A DNA stretch of 45,874 nucleotides from Gammaproteobacteria bacterium. Lineage in GTDB: Bacteria > Pseudomonadota > Gammaproteobacteria > VBWC01. Below, piece after piece: positions 28,389 through 37,131 of this stretch. Position numbers and translations under genes: made by a program. Below the pieces are notes generated by a model. The model was not told where the DNA came from and ran no database searches. It was given only the letters and a program-made list of their open reading frames with translations. Position 1 is the first letter of the stretch. Every line of letters begins with the position of its first letter. The DNA lies in the NCBI GenBank assembly GCA_023266115.1, contig JAHFRU010000020.1, positions 1-45,874 on the forward strand, read 5' to 3'.

Positions 28389-29669
28389 ATGAGCGACGCG
28401 TCTACCGCTACCCTGTTTATCATTCTATTTTTTCTGATTCTGTTGTCGGCTTTTTTTTCGGCATCGGAAACGGCCATGCTGAGCCTCAACCGCTATCGCC
28501 TGCGGCATTTGAGCAACATGCAACATCGCGGAGCATTGCGGGCAAGCAGGCTGCTAGACCGGCCCGACCGCCTGATCGGCTTGATCCTGCTTGGCAATAA
28601 TTTTGTCAATATCCTGGCCTCATCCATCGGAACACTGATTGCCTTGCGCTTTTTCGGCGAAGGTGCAATTGCCATCGCGGCGGGCGTGCTGACCCTGGTT
28701 ATCTTGATATTCGGCGAGGTCACTCCGAAAACCCTCGCGGTGCTTCACCCCGAGCGCGTGGCGTTTCCGGCATCCTTGATTCTGGAACCGCTGCTGAAAA
28801 TCTCATCGCCGATCGTCTGGCTGGTCAATGGCATGGCCAATGGCCTGTTGAGAATTATCGGTGTATCGCCGGACGCCGTGACACGCGAGCATCTCAACGC
28901 CGAGGAGTTGCGCACCGTGGTCAGCGAGGCAGCCGCCATGATCCCGCAGCGACATAAATCGATGCTGATCAACATTCTCGATCTGGAAAAAGTGACGGTC
29001 GAGGATATTATGGTGCCGCGCAACGAAATTATCGGGATCGATCTCGATAATGACTGGGGCCAGATTCTGCCGCTGCTCAGCAACAGCCAGCATACGCGTT
29101 TGCCGGTCTACCGCGACAATATCGAAAATGTCGTCGGCTTCCTGGACGTCCGCGCGGCGCTGAACCTGTTGAGCACCGGCGAGCTGGACCAAGACTCGAT
29201 CGCTGCTGCGGTCCGTTCGCCTTACTTCATCCCGGAAGGTACACCGCTAAACACGCAACTGCTGAATTTCCAGCGACAGAAACGCCGCGTCGGCCTGGTC
29301 GTCGATGAATACGGTGATATCCGTGGCCTGGTCACGCTGGAGGACATCCTTGAAGAAATCGTTGGTGAATTTTCCAGCGGTGTTTCCGCGACGATTGGTG
29401 AGGTCCGTTCCGAGGAAGACGGCAGCTATCTGATCGACGGCAGCGCGAACATTCGCGCATTGAACCGCACGATGAACTGGAATCTGCCCACGGATGGTCC
29501 GAAGACGCTGAACGGTTTATTACTGGAATATCTCGAATCCATTCCGGAACCGGGCACCAGCATTATGATCAGCGGTTATCCGATCGAGATCGTCCAGACA
29601 ACGGAAAGCGGGGTCAAGCTTGCACGCATCAATCCGTCACTGGTGAACCGGTCGACAACAGCGGCGTAG
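28389..29669 (+). CDS. corB: CNNM/CorB family membrane transporter with CBS pair
   Basis: A 426-residue protein. The N-terminal CNNM domain (about 1-190) has four membrane segments, with the signature LLSAFFSASETAMLSLNRYRL, LLGNNFVNI and IFGEVTPKTLA. Two CBS domains follow (about 205-330; VEDIMVPRNEIIGID and 'GDIRGLVTLEDILEEIVGEF'). A CorC/HlyC C-terminal domain (about 345-420) ends it. The family is linked to magnesium export/homeostasis; E. coli CorB (YfjD) is the nearest named relative. It lies 123 bp after ypjD and is convergent with wspR, 27 bp apart. Confidence 0.92.
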   Translation: MSDASTATLFIILFFLILLSAFFSASETAMLSLNRYRLRHLSNMQHRGALRASRLLDRPDRLIGLILLGNNFVNILASSIGTLIALRFFGEGAIAIAAGVLTLVILIFGEVTPKTLAVLHPERVAFPASLILEPLLKISSPIVWLVNGMANGLLRIIGVSPDAVTREHLNAEELRTVVSEAAAMIPQRHKSMLINILDLEKVTVEDIMVPRNEIIGIDLDNDWGQILPLLSNSQHTRLPVYRDNIENVVGFLDVRAALNLLSTGELDQDSIAAAVRSPYFIPEGTPLNTQLLNFQRQKRRVGLVVDEYGDIRGLVTLEDILEEIVGEFSSGVSATIGEVRSEEDGSYLIDGSANIRALNRTMNWNLPTDGPKTLNGLLLEYLESIPEPGTSIMISGYPIEIVQTTESGVKLARINPSLVNRSTTAA

Positions 29670-29696
29670 AAACCCGGCAGACGCTTCCAGATCGTC

Positions 29697-30737
29697 TTAT
29701 CCCTCGCCGGCAGCCGCCTTGAGTTGCTCGTCGGACGCCACCATGTACCGGTTCCGGCCGCCTTCCTTCGCCTCATACAACGCGGTGTCTGCGGCAACGA
29801 TCAGCGCGCTCGGCAACATGCCCTGTCGAGGAATAACACTCGCGATCCCGAGGCTGATGGTGACGTTCCTGGCGGCCTTTGAAAAATCATGCCTGACCTT
29901 TTTTGCCTCAATCGCCATGCGCAGCGCCTCGGCTGTCACCATCGCGCCCTTTAAGTCAGTACCGGGAAGCACAGCCACAAACTCCTCGCCACCATACCGC
30001 GCAACAAAATCGCCCGGTCGGTGCAAGGCGCCGGCCAACGCGCTGGCTACGCTACGCAGGCAGTCATCGCCCAGCTGGTGACCGTAGTTGTCGTTGAACG
30101 GCTTGAAGAAATCGACATCGATCAGAATAAGCGACAAGCGCAGGTCTTCACGCATCGCGCGCTTCCACTCCTGATCCAGCCGTTCATCAAAATTGCGCCT
30201 GTTGGCAATGCCGGTCAGCCCGTCCACGGATGACAGGCGCTGCAGCTCCGCGTTGCGGATTTCGAGCTCCTGCTGCAGTTGGTGCAGCTTCTTGAACGCC
30301 AGTTCACGTTCGAGCTGCAATAAATAGCTCTGGGACTGCACGCGAATACGGGCGATCAACTCTATCCTGTCGGGTAGCTTGACGAGATAATCATTCGCAC
30401 CCCGGGCAAAGGCCTCGCTTTTGTCGGCGGGATCTTCCTTGGAGGAAAGCACAATAACCGGAATAGGTGCGGTTCTTGGATGCCTGCGGTAAAAGTTCAG
30501 CAGGGTATAACCATCGACTTCCGGCATAACAAGATCCTGTAATATGACGGTCGCGGAAACCTCTATCGCCTTGTTAATCGCCTGACGTGGATCGCTGCAA
30601 TAGTGAAACGCGATGTCCGGATCATCGGCTAGCATCTGGCGAATACCTTCAGCAATGATCTGTTGATCGTCGACGAGCAGCACCACCGGACTCCCCAGAT
30701 CCTCCGATTCCTTCCCCTTGTCGACGGGGTTTGTCAT
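29697..30737 (-). CDS. wspR: WspR-like response regulator diguanylate cyclase
   Basis: A 346-residue output protein of the Wsp system. REC domain (about 17-135) has phosphoacceptor D68 in LQDLVMPEVDG and K120 in YLVKLPDR. A coiled-coil linker (about 140-170, QLERELAFKKLHQLQQELE) leads to a GGDEF domain with active site GGEEF (249-253) and an inhibitory site R240-x-x-D243 exactly five residues before it, so product feedback is expected. It should make cyclic di-GMP when phosphorylated by WspE. It begins 3 bp after wspF. It is the last gene of the operon and convergent with corB. Confidence 0.94.
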   Translation of the reverse strand: MTNPVDKGKESEDLGSPVVLLVDDQQIIAEGIRQMLADDPDIAFHYCSDPRQAINKAIEVSATVILQDLVMPEVDGYTLLNFYRRHPRTAPIPVIVLSSKEDPADKSEAFARGANDYLVKLPDRIELIARIRVQSQSYLLQLERELAFKKLHQLQQELEIRNAELQRLSSVDGLTGIANRRNFDERLDQEWKRAMREDLRLSLILIDVDFFKPFNDNYGHQLGDDCLRSVASALAGALHRPGDFVARYGGEEFVAVLPGTDLKGAMVTAEALRMAIEAKKVRHDFSKAARNVTISLGIASVIPRQGMLPSALIVAADTALYEAKEGGRNRYMVASDEQLKAAAGEG

Positions 30738-30740
30738 TCC

Positions 30741-31778
30741 CTATACCGCCCGGCCGAGTCGTTTGCTGAAAATCTGGCAAATCCGGCCGGCAATCGTGTT
30801 TAACGGCAATATTTCCACCGCCGCGTTGAGATCCGCCGCTGCCTTGGGCATGCCGTAGACAGCGCAGCTCTGCTGATCCTGCGCAATGGTATGTATGCCA
30901 GCGTTACGCAGCCTCAACATACCCTCGGACCCGTCGCGGCCCATGCCGGTCAGCAGTACGGCGATCACGTTCTTGGACCAGTTGCGTTCGACGCTTTCGA
31001 AAAACACATCCACCGACGGGCGGTAGACGAAATCGCGTGGCACCGGCGTGTAATCGAGCTTTCCGCCGGGGGAGATAATGAGATGATCGTTGGTGGCCGC
31101 CACCAGCACCTTTCCGGTTTGCGGCCACTCGCCACGGCGGGCGATATCCACGGTGAGACTGGTTTGCTGGCCCAGCCATTTGGCCAGTTCGGCGGAAAAC
31201 TGTTGATCGACATGCTGAATAATAACTACCGCCGCCGGAAAATTGGCCGGCAACGCGCGTAGCAGCTCCGCAAGCGCCGCCGGACCGCCAGACGATGACC
31301 CAATGGCCAGCAGCAACCCCGACGGGGTCGGCGCGTCACGGTTGCGCAGATACGTCGGCACATCTTCCCGATTTCTGCCACGGCGAGTCAGCTTGTCGAT
31401 GGTGACGATCTTCGCCAGCAGCGCTTCCCTGCCTTCCATCCCTTCCTTTGACAGCAATGTGGGGGTACTGATCGCATCCAGCGCGCCCGCGCCCAGCGCG
31501 GCAAATACCATATGCGCATTGGCCTCGACCGAACTGGTCACGATGAGAATCGGGCAGGGCGTTTCCTGCATAATGCGCCGGGTCGCCTCCACACCGTCCA
31601 TGACCGGCATAACAAGGTCCATAAGAATCAGGTCAGGTACTTCCTTCGCGCATTTCTCAACGCCTTCCGCGCCATCGCGCGCCATCCAGGCAACTTCATG
31701 TCCGCGCGCCTCGACGATAATGCGCCGCAAGCCCTCGGTAACCATGCCAATGTCGTTAACTATCGCGATTCTCATCAC
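30741..31778 (-). CDS. wspF: WspF-like CheB methylesterase
   Basis: A 345-residue receptor methylesterase that resets the WspA receptor. REC domain (1-125) has D54 in LILMDLVMPVMDG. The catalytic domain (about 150-340) has the Ser loop AIGSSSGGPAAL (S162), the His segment VIIQHVDQQFSAEL and the Asp loop LLTGMGRDGSEGM. In Pseudomonas, loss of WspF locks the system on and raises cyclic di-GMP. Its ATG overlaps the wspE stop (ATGA), so translation is coupled. Confidence 0.94.
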   Translation of the reverse strand: MMRIAIVNDIGMVTEGLRRIIVEARGHEVAWMARDGAEGVEKCAKEVPDLILMDLVMPVMDGVEATRRIMQETPCPILIVTSSVEANAHMVFAALGAGALDAISTPTLLSKEGMEGREALLAKIVTIDKLTRRGRNREDVPTYLRNRDAPTPSGLLLAIGSSSGGPAALAELLRALPANFPAAVVIIQHVDQQFSAELAKWLGQQTSLTVDIARRGEWPQTGKVLVAATNDHLIISPGGKLDYTPVPRDFVYRPSVDVFFESVERNWSKNVIAVLLTGMGRDGSEGMLRLRNAGIHTIAQDQQSCAVYGMPKAAADLNAAVEILPLNTIAGRICQIFSKRLGRAV

Positions 31779-34624
31779 TGCGCCTCGCCAATCAGATCAA
31801 TCACCGCTTCACGCAGGGTTTCGTCATGAAAACTCCCTTTCGTCAGATAATAGTCGGCCCCTGCCGAAAGCCCCCGTCGACGATCCTCCTCCCGGTCCTT
31901 GTAAGACACGATCATCACCGGCACCGCCTTGTACTTGTCGTCACCCTTCATTTTACCGACCAGAGAAATGCCATCCATGCGCGGCATATCAATGTCTGTT
32001 ATCACCAGGTTGAACGTGCCACTGCGCACGGCGTTCCAGCCATCCATGCCGTCGACGGCGACTTCAACGTCGTAGCCACATGCCTTTAGCAGGTTGCGTT
32101 CGACCTCGCGTACGGTGATCGAATCGTCAACGACCAGAATTCGCTTGCGCGACGCCGTTGTGGTCGTGTAGTCGCTATCCACCTTCCTGAGCTGCGCCTC
32201 ATTAACCAGTTTGTCGATCGAGCGCACGACGTCATCGATATCCGCGATAAGCGTTGGAGCACCATCTTCAAGCAATGCCGCGGCGCTGACGTCCTTGACC
32301 TTGCCGAGGCGCGAATCGAGCACCTGGACTGCCAGTTCACGCTCACCGATAAATTCGTCCACCACCAGTCCGAAACGTCCGTTCCGGTCCGCTACCACGA
32401 TTACCGGCAGCTCTTTCGGCTTTTTTTCCGGCGCACGCTTGCCGAACACCTGGCAGCCGGATACCAACCCGATATGATCGCCTTGCAGCGTGAAATATTG
32501 CTGATTCTCCAGCATCTCGATCGAACTCCGCGGGAGCTTTAATATCCGGTCGATACGGGCCAACGGAAACGCATAGCTTTCCCCGCCTATCTTGACCAGC
32601 AGCGCCCGCAGCACCGACAACGTCAGCGGCAACTGCATCTGGATACGCATTCCCTTGCCCAGCACGGACGTCGCCCGTACCATGCCGCCCATTTCCTTGA
32701 CCGTATCGTGGACCACATCCATGCCGACACCGCGGCCGGACATGTCGGTCACCGAGTCACGCGTGCTGAAACTCGGCAGGAACAGGAATTCGAGCAATTC
32801 GGAATCGCTCAAGTGCCCCGCCATCTCCTGATTCACCAATCCTTTGGCGACGATCCTGTCACGCAGCCTGTCCAGATCGACGCCGCGGCCGTCATCCGCC
32901 ATAACGATGGACAGCATACCGGCGTTGTGAAACGCCTCCAGTCGAATGGAGCCAATCTCGGGCTTGCCGAGCAGCGCCCGCTCCTCCGCCGTATCGATGC
33001 CGTGATCCAGAGCATTTCGGATCATATGGTCCAAAGGCGCCTTGATTTTTTCCAGAACGTCGCGATCGACCTGGGTATTGGCACCATGGATATCGAGCTT
33101 CGCCTTTTTACCCAGTTGCCGCGCGATGTCGCGTACCAGACGTTGCAATCCCTGCACGCCATCCGAGAAAGGCCGCATGCGGCTCGCTATCGCCTCGTGA
33201 TGCAAGTTGTTGGCGATATTGCTGGTACGGCGATCAAACTGTTCCAGGTCGGTCATGCGCTCGGAGAGCATGCTGCGGCACTCGTTTGCCTTATGCTCAA
33301 CGTCCTTGAAGAGAGAGGCGGCGTAGTCGCTCACCGTTACGCCGCTAAGCGATTCGCGCAGATTATCCAGTGCCGCTATCAACTCACCCTGCCGGCGCTT
33401 CACGCGGTTCATGGAGGTGGCGAACGGCGTCAACCAGCGCGACTCGACCAGCGTCTCGCCGGCAAGACCCATCAACCGGTCAAGGCGTGATGCATTGATA
33501 CGCAGCATGCGATCCTTGCCCGCACTGGCGCCATCCTTCTGCGGCGGGCCACCGGCGGCCTTGTCGTGGTCCCGCTCAACGGGTGGAGCGGCCGCCCGCA
33601 GGGGCGCCTGTCGTGTTGGTTTCTCGACGGGCTTCCCGGCCGGTTTTTTCTCCGTCGCAGGCGGCGGCGCTGTCTTGACTAATACGCCGGCCGCCGGTCC
33701 GTCGGCGGACAAGATGCCACGTAACGATGCCACCAGTGCGTCGAGCTCGGCTGCGTGGCTCTCCGGCCACTCCGGCAACTCGGCATCATTCAACTTGGCG
33801 ATCTTCGATACCGTGTCAATCGCCTTCAGCAGGATATCCGTATCGTCCGCGCTCAGCACCAGCTTGCCTTTCTGGGCCGCCACGAAACTGTCTTCCATCA
33901 CGTGCGCGATGCTCACCACTGACGTCACGTCCACCATCCGCGCGGCGCCCTTGATCGAGTGCGCCGCGCGCATCAGTTCTTCCAGCGTGCCGGCCGAGGT
34001 CGGATCGCTCTCCAGCGCCAGCAGCCCGTCCATCACTACTGCCGCCTTCTCCTCCACCTCGACACGGAATAGATTCAGCATCGACACGTCTACCGCAGTT
34101 TTTGACTTCGCATGATTCTTACGCGGCGGCTCGTTTGGTGGTGGTAGTGCAGTATTTTTTTCCGTGGCCAGCAACGGCGCTGTCTTGACTAATACGCCGG
34201 CCGCCGGTCCGTCGGCGGACAAGATGCCACGTAACGATGCCACCAGTGCGTCGAGCTCGGCTGCGTGGCTCTCCGGCCACTCCGGCAACTCGGCATCATT
34301 CAACTTGGCGATCTTCGATACCGTGTCAATCGCCTTCAGCAGGATATCCGTATCGTCCGCGCTCAGCACCAGCTTGCCTTTCTGGGCCGCCACGAAACTG
34401 TCTTCCATCACGTGCGCGATGCTCACCACTGACGTCACGTCCACCATCCGCGCGGCGCCCTTGATCGAGTGCGCCGCGCGCATCAGTTCTTCCAGCGTGC
34501 CGGCCGAGGTCGGATCGCTCTCCAGCGCCAGCAGCCCGTCCATCACTACTGCCGCCTTCTCCTCCACCTCGACACGGAATAGATCCAGCATCGAAATATT
34601 CTGTAGATTCCCGCCGCTGGTCAC
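31775..34624 (-). CDS. wspE: WspE-like hybrid CheA histidine kinase with two Hpt domains
   Basis: A 949-residue kinase of the Wsp system. Two Hpt domains, with phosphorylatable H52 and H222 in AAHSIKGAARM, lie at about 11-120 and 181-290. They and the linker after them come from a 420-bp duplication that differs at one base. After a Pro/Ala-rich linker come a dimerisation/histidine-kinase core (MIRNALDHGID, MADDGRGVDLDRLRD, MSGRGVGMDVVHDTVKEMGG), a CheW-like domain (about 690-815) and a C-terminal REC domain from residue 828 with D877 (LVITDIDMPRMDG). It should phosphorylate WspR and WspF. Pseudomonas WspE is shorter (about 750) and has one Hpt. ATGA overlaps join it to wspD and wspF. Confidence 0.95.
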   Translation of the reverse strand: MTSGGNLQNISMLDLFRVEVEEKAAVVMDGLLALESDPTSAGTLEELMRAAHSIKGAARMVDVTSVVSIAHVMEDSFVAAQKGKLVLSADDTDILLKAIDTVSKIAKLNDAELPEWPESHAAELDALVASLRGILSADGPAAGVLVKTAPLLATEKNTALPPPNEPPRKNHAKSKTAVDVSMLNLFRVEVEEKAAVVMDGLLALESDPTSAGTLEELMRAAHSIKGAARMVDVTSVVSIAHVMEDSFVAAQKGKLVLSADDTDILLKAIDTVSKIAKLNDAELPEWPESHAAELDALVASLRGILSADGPAAGVLVKTAPPPATEKKPAGKPVEKPTRQAPLRAAAPPVERDHDKAAGGPPQKDGASAGKDRMLRINASRLDRLMGLAGETLVESRWLTPFATSMNRVKRRQGELIAALDNLRESLSGVTVSDYAASLFKDVEHKANECRSMLSERMTDLEQFDRRTSNIANNLHHEAIASRMRPFSDGVQGLQRLVRDIARQLGKKAKLDIHGANTQVDRDVLEKIKAPLDHMIRNALDHGIDTAEERALLGKPEIGSIRLEAFHNAGMLSIVMADDGRGVDLDRLRDRIVAKGLVNQEMAGHLSDSELLEFLFLPSFSTRDSVTDMSGRGVGMDVVHDTVKEMGGMVRATSVLGKGMRIQMQLPLTLSVLRALLVKIGGESYAFPLARIDRILKLPRSSIEMLENQQYFTLQGDHIGLVSGCQVFGKRAPEKKPKELPVIVVADRNGRFGLVVDEFIGERELAVQVLDSRLGKVKDVSAAALLEDGAPTLIADIDDVVRSIDKLVNEAQLRKVDSDYTTTTASRKRILVVDDSITVREVERNLLKACGYDVEVAVDGMDGWNAVRSGTFNLVITDIDMPRMDGISLVGKMKGDDKYKAVPVMIVSYKDREEDRRRGLSAGADYYLTKGSFHDETLREAVIDLIGEAQ
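33665..34084. repeat. Hpt duplication within wspE, copy A
   Basis: This 420-bp block is repeated in direct orientation at 34175-34594 with a period of 510 bp (170 codons). Comparing the two base by base I find a single difference (34075 against 34585), which changes Asn to Asp. Copy A encodes residues 181-320. The 90 bp between the copies are not repeated well; weak similarity extends about 20 bp on the low-coordinate side. Confidence 0.95.
34175..34594. repeat. Hpt duplication within wspE, copy B
   Basis: The partner of the block at 33665-34084. It encodes residues 11-150 of WspE. The flanking bases on both sides differ from those of copy A, so both copies are anchored in unique sequence. 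Confidence 0.95.
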
Positions 34625-35295
34625 GTCAAACTCCTGCTTAACGCGCTGAACAATAAATCACCATCCAGGCAACCGGCGTGGCTGCCTTTCCACCGGAACA
34701 CGCCCGTCAAATAGGTACCACTGGAGTCCGCCAACGTGGCCGGCACACCGTGCAGTTCGTTGGCGTGATAACGATGCACCCCGTGAATCTCGGTAACCGG
34801 TAATACGTACCGCTCGCCGCCTTTCGCCAGCACGATAGATCGTACCGTTCTGGTTTTGTCTTCCAGGTCGATGGCATCCTCGGCCGATTCGATGCGCAGC
34901 AACCCCTCCAGCGACACGCACAACTGCATTTCGCCGCGAATATTCACAACACCCTTCAGCACGTTATAGTTCCGATGCGGAATTCGGTGGACTGCCTTGA
35001 TATCGGTCACTTCCTGCACCAGGCGCGTTGGTACCGCTAGCCACTCTTCCTGCACGCGAAATACCACCACCGACATCCGGCCGATGACGCGCTCTTCCTT
35101 TTTCAATGCCAGCCGCTGCGACCATTCGTAGGCATATTCCGCCGGCGACTCTCTCTCAAGCAGGCGCCTGCCGGCGGCGGTATACACATCACAGTTGCGG
35201 CAATGGTAGACCTCTTCAAGACGCGGGCAGCGTGGCCGCTGCTGCCCCCACACTCCAATAGTCGACCAGCAACTGGCGGTTTCCTGTTTATTCAT
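34621..35295 (-). CDS. wspD: WspD-like CheW adaptor
   Basis: A 224-residue coupling protein. The C-terminal CheW domain (about 72-215) has VFRVQEEWLAVPTRLVQEVTD, IPHRNYNVLKGVVNIRGEMQLCVSL and the GVFRWKG end. The N-terminal 70 residues, with a Cys-containing stretch (RCPRLEEVYHCRNCDVY, resembling a small metal site C-x9-C-x2-C) and helix SPAEYAYEWSQRLA, are typical of WspD proteins. It links WspA to WspE. The ATG at 35295 lies inside the last codons of wspC (8-bp overlap); its stop overlaps the wspE start in ATGA. Confidence 0.9.
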   Translation of the reverse strand: MNKQETASCWSTIGVWGQQRPRCPRLEEVYHCRNCDVYTAAGRRLLERESPAEYAYEWSQRLALKKEERVIGRMSVVVFRVQEEWLAVPTRLVQEVTDIKAVHRIPHRNYNVLKGVVNIRGEMQLCVSLEGLLRIESAEDAIDLEDKTRTVRSIVLAKGGERYVLPVTEIHGVHRYHANELHGVPATLADSSGTYLTGVFRWKGSHAGCLDGDLLFSALSRSLT

Positions 35296-36610
35296 AGCGC
35301 GTGCCGCCATCCTGATCACCTGACTTTGCCCGGGCCGCCCGCTCAGCACGTTGCTTCAGTACATCAGCGGCCGCGCGATTGCCTTCCGCCTCCGCCTGCA
35401 GGGCAAGGTGAATCAGTGCTTCGTAGTGATTCTGGTCAAGATATACCGCCTTGCGAAACAGCTCTCCCGCGCTTTTATGGTCGCCAAGCGCCTCCCGCAC
35501 GACGCCCAACAGGAAGTACGCATCGACACAGGCCTCGTCAGCCTGTAGCCGCGCCTCGCACAGTGTCGCGGCTTCATCGAGAAATCCTTCGTTGGCAAGC
35601 TTATAAGCCCTTTGCAACGGCATGTCGTCAACGCTCACTGCTAACGGGGCCGCGACCGAGATCGGCGGTTCCGCTTTCACTTGCAGTGGCAGTTGCTGCT
35701 GCGCTGCCCTTTCCGACAATCGGTCTTTCAACGGATCGACCTGGGTCGTCGAGCATCGATCCTCGATCACCTGCATCAGATCCCGCTTGCGGTAGCCGAA
35801 GGAACCACGACTTTCCAGCGGCTGAAAGTAGTCGCGGGGAATAATACTGGCCTCGGAGTGGCCTACGAATAGCAGACCGTTTGTTTTCAGCAGGCTATAT
35901 AACTTCCGAACGACGTTCCGCTGGGTTTCACGGTCGAAGTAAATAAACAGATTCCGGCAAAAAATCACGTCATAGGGCTCACGGCTCACAACAAACGAGT
36001 TGCTCAGTATGTTGCCCTGCGCAAACCGCACCATAGTACTGACTGTGCTATCCAGCTCATAACCCTGCTCTGTCTGGCGAAAGTACCTGTCGCGGAAACT
36101 TGTGTCCGGACTGCGAAATGAGTTTTTCGTGTAAATCGCCCGCTTTGCCTTCGCTAACGCACTGGAGCTCACATCGATAGCATCGATCCGCACACGTGCC
36201 GGCGAAAGACCGCAGTCAGTGAACACCATGCCGATGGTATACGGCTCTTCGCCTGTAGAACACGGCAGGCTTAACACGCGCAACGTGCCACCAGAATGCG
36301 CTGGCATCCAGACGCCCTCCGCATACATGCGTAACGCGTCGAATGGTCCCTGGTCGCGGAAAAACCAGGTCTCCGGGACGACAACCTCCTCGATAAGTGC
36401 TCTCAGCTCTTGCTCGGAAGAATTGAGCTTGGTGAGATAGCTTTCCGCGTCGGCAATGCCCGTCTGGCGAAGACGGTGATCGATAGCACGCTTGATAGAA
36501 CCCTGGCCGATGGTAGACACATCGAGCCCGATCATTTTCTTTAGCAGACTATTGATGGTCCCATGGGACATACGTGTAACTTTGGTATCTCCATCATCTT
36601 TCTTGGCCAT
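35288..36610 (-). CDS. wspC: WspC-like CheR methyltransferase with TPR domain
   Basis: A 440-residue S-adenosylmethionine-dependent methyltransferase that methylates WspA. The CheR N-terminal helical domain (about 15-80) is followed by the SAM-binding core: FFRDQGPFDALR, RVLSLPCSTGEEPYTIGM, IDAIDVSSSALAKA, YDVIFCRNLFIYFD and LFVGHSEA. The C-terminal part (about 325-430) has TPR-like helices (AYKLANEGFLDEAATLCEA, AYFLLGVVREALGD, LFRKAVYLDQNHYEALIHL), as in Pseudomonas WspC. The ATG at 36610 gives MAKKDDGD. It is 54 bp after wspB. Confidence 0.93.
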   Translation of the reverse strand: MAKKDDGDTKVTRMSHGTINSLLKKMIGLDVSTIGQGSIKRAIDHRLRQTGIADAESYLTKLNSSEQELRALIEEVVVPETWFFRDQGPFDALRMYAEGVWMPAHSGGTLRVLSLPCSTGEEPYTIGMVFTDCGLSPARVRIDAIDVSSSALAKAKRAIYTKNSFRSPDTSFRDRYFRQTEQGYELDSTVSTMVRFAQGNILSNSFVVSREPYDVIFCRNLFIYFDRETQRNVVRKLYSLLKTNGLLFVGHSEASIIPRDYFQPLESRGSFGYRKRDLMQVIEDRCSTTQVDPLKDRLSERAAQQQLPLQVKAEPPISVAAPLAVSVDDMPLQRAYKLANEGFLDEAATLCEARLQADEACVDAYFLLGVVREALGDHKSAGELFRKAVYLDQNHYEALIHLALQAEAEGNRAAADVLKQRAERAARAKSGDQDGGTRYE

Positions 36611-36664
36611 GGCGGTATCCCGCCCTCCCGCCGCCACGTCAAACTGCCATTGACGACGTCCGCA

Positions 36665-37111
36665 TTAACGGAAAATAACGTCCCGGACGTTTTCCGGCAG
36701 CAGTCCATTCAGTTCGACACGGTGGATCATGCCGTCCGGATCAATCGCCACACGGCGGCAACATGTAATATCTTCACCGCTAACACCCGACTCGACAAAA
36801 TCCTTGCTTTCCAACGTCACCATTTCTGTCGCGCGCTCTGCAACCAGCCCCAGCAGGCGATCCGTCCCGTCCTTTAGCTGATAATGCACCATGATGACTC
36901 GCGTGCTCATGTGCCGATTCGCAGAACGTTTTTCAATAATGCGGCACAAATCGATGATCGGCACGGGCGCGCCACGGTAATTACACAATCCCGCAATGAA
37001 ACTCGGCGCTTGCGGAATTTTCTTCAGCTGCACCACGGGGACGACTTCAACCACTTCCTGCGCGGCCAGTGCGTACCGTTGCTCTCCCAGATAGAAAATC
37101 AGAAACAGCAT
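36665..37111 (-). CDS. wspB: WspB-like CheW adaptor
   Basis: A 148-residue single CheW domain: MLFLIFYLGEQRYALAAQEVVEVVP, IPQAPSFIAGLCNYRGAPVPIIDL and GLVAERATEMV. It should bridge the WspA receptor and the WspE kinase at the membrane-proximal array. It starts 20 bp after wspA. Confidence 0.92.
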   Translation of the reverse strand: MLFLIFYLGEQRYALAAQEVVEVVPVVQLKKIPQAPSFIAGLCNYRGAPVPIIDLCRIIEKRSANRHMSTRVIMVHYQLKDGTDRLLGLVAERATEMVTLESKDFVESGVSGEDITCCRRVAIDPDGMIHRVELNGLLPENVRDVIFR

Positions 37112-37131
37112 GGCAATCCCTCACCGGGCGC

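Noticed and set aside
33665..34594. Tandem repeats as a possible CRISPR or satellite array
   Set aside because: Only two copies of 420 bp, both in frame inside a CheA gene and encoding Hpt domains.
33411..34649. Plus-strand frames with repeated Ser/Ala-rich sequence opposite wspE
   Set aside because: They are the antisense reading of the duplicated Hpt blocks, which explains why two nearly identical frames occur.
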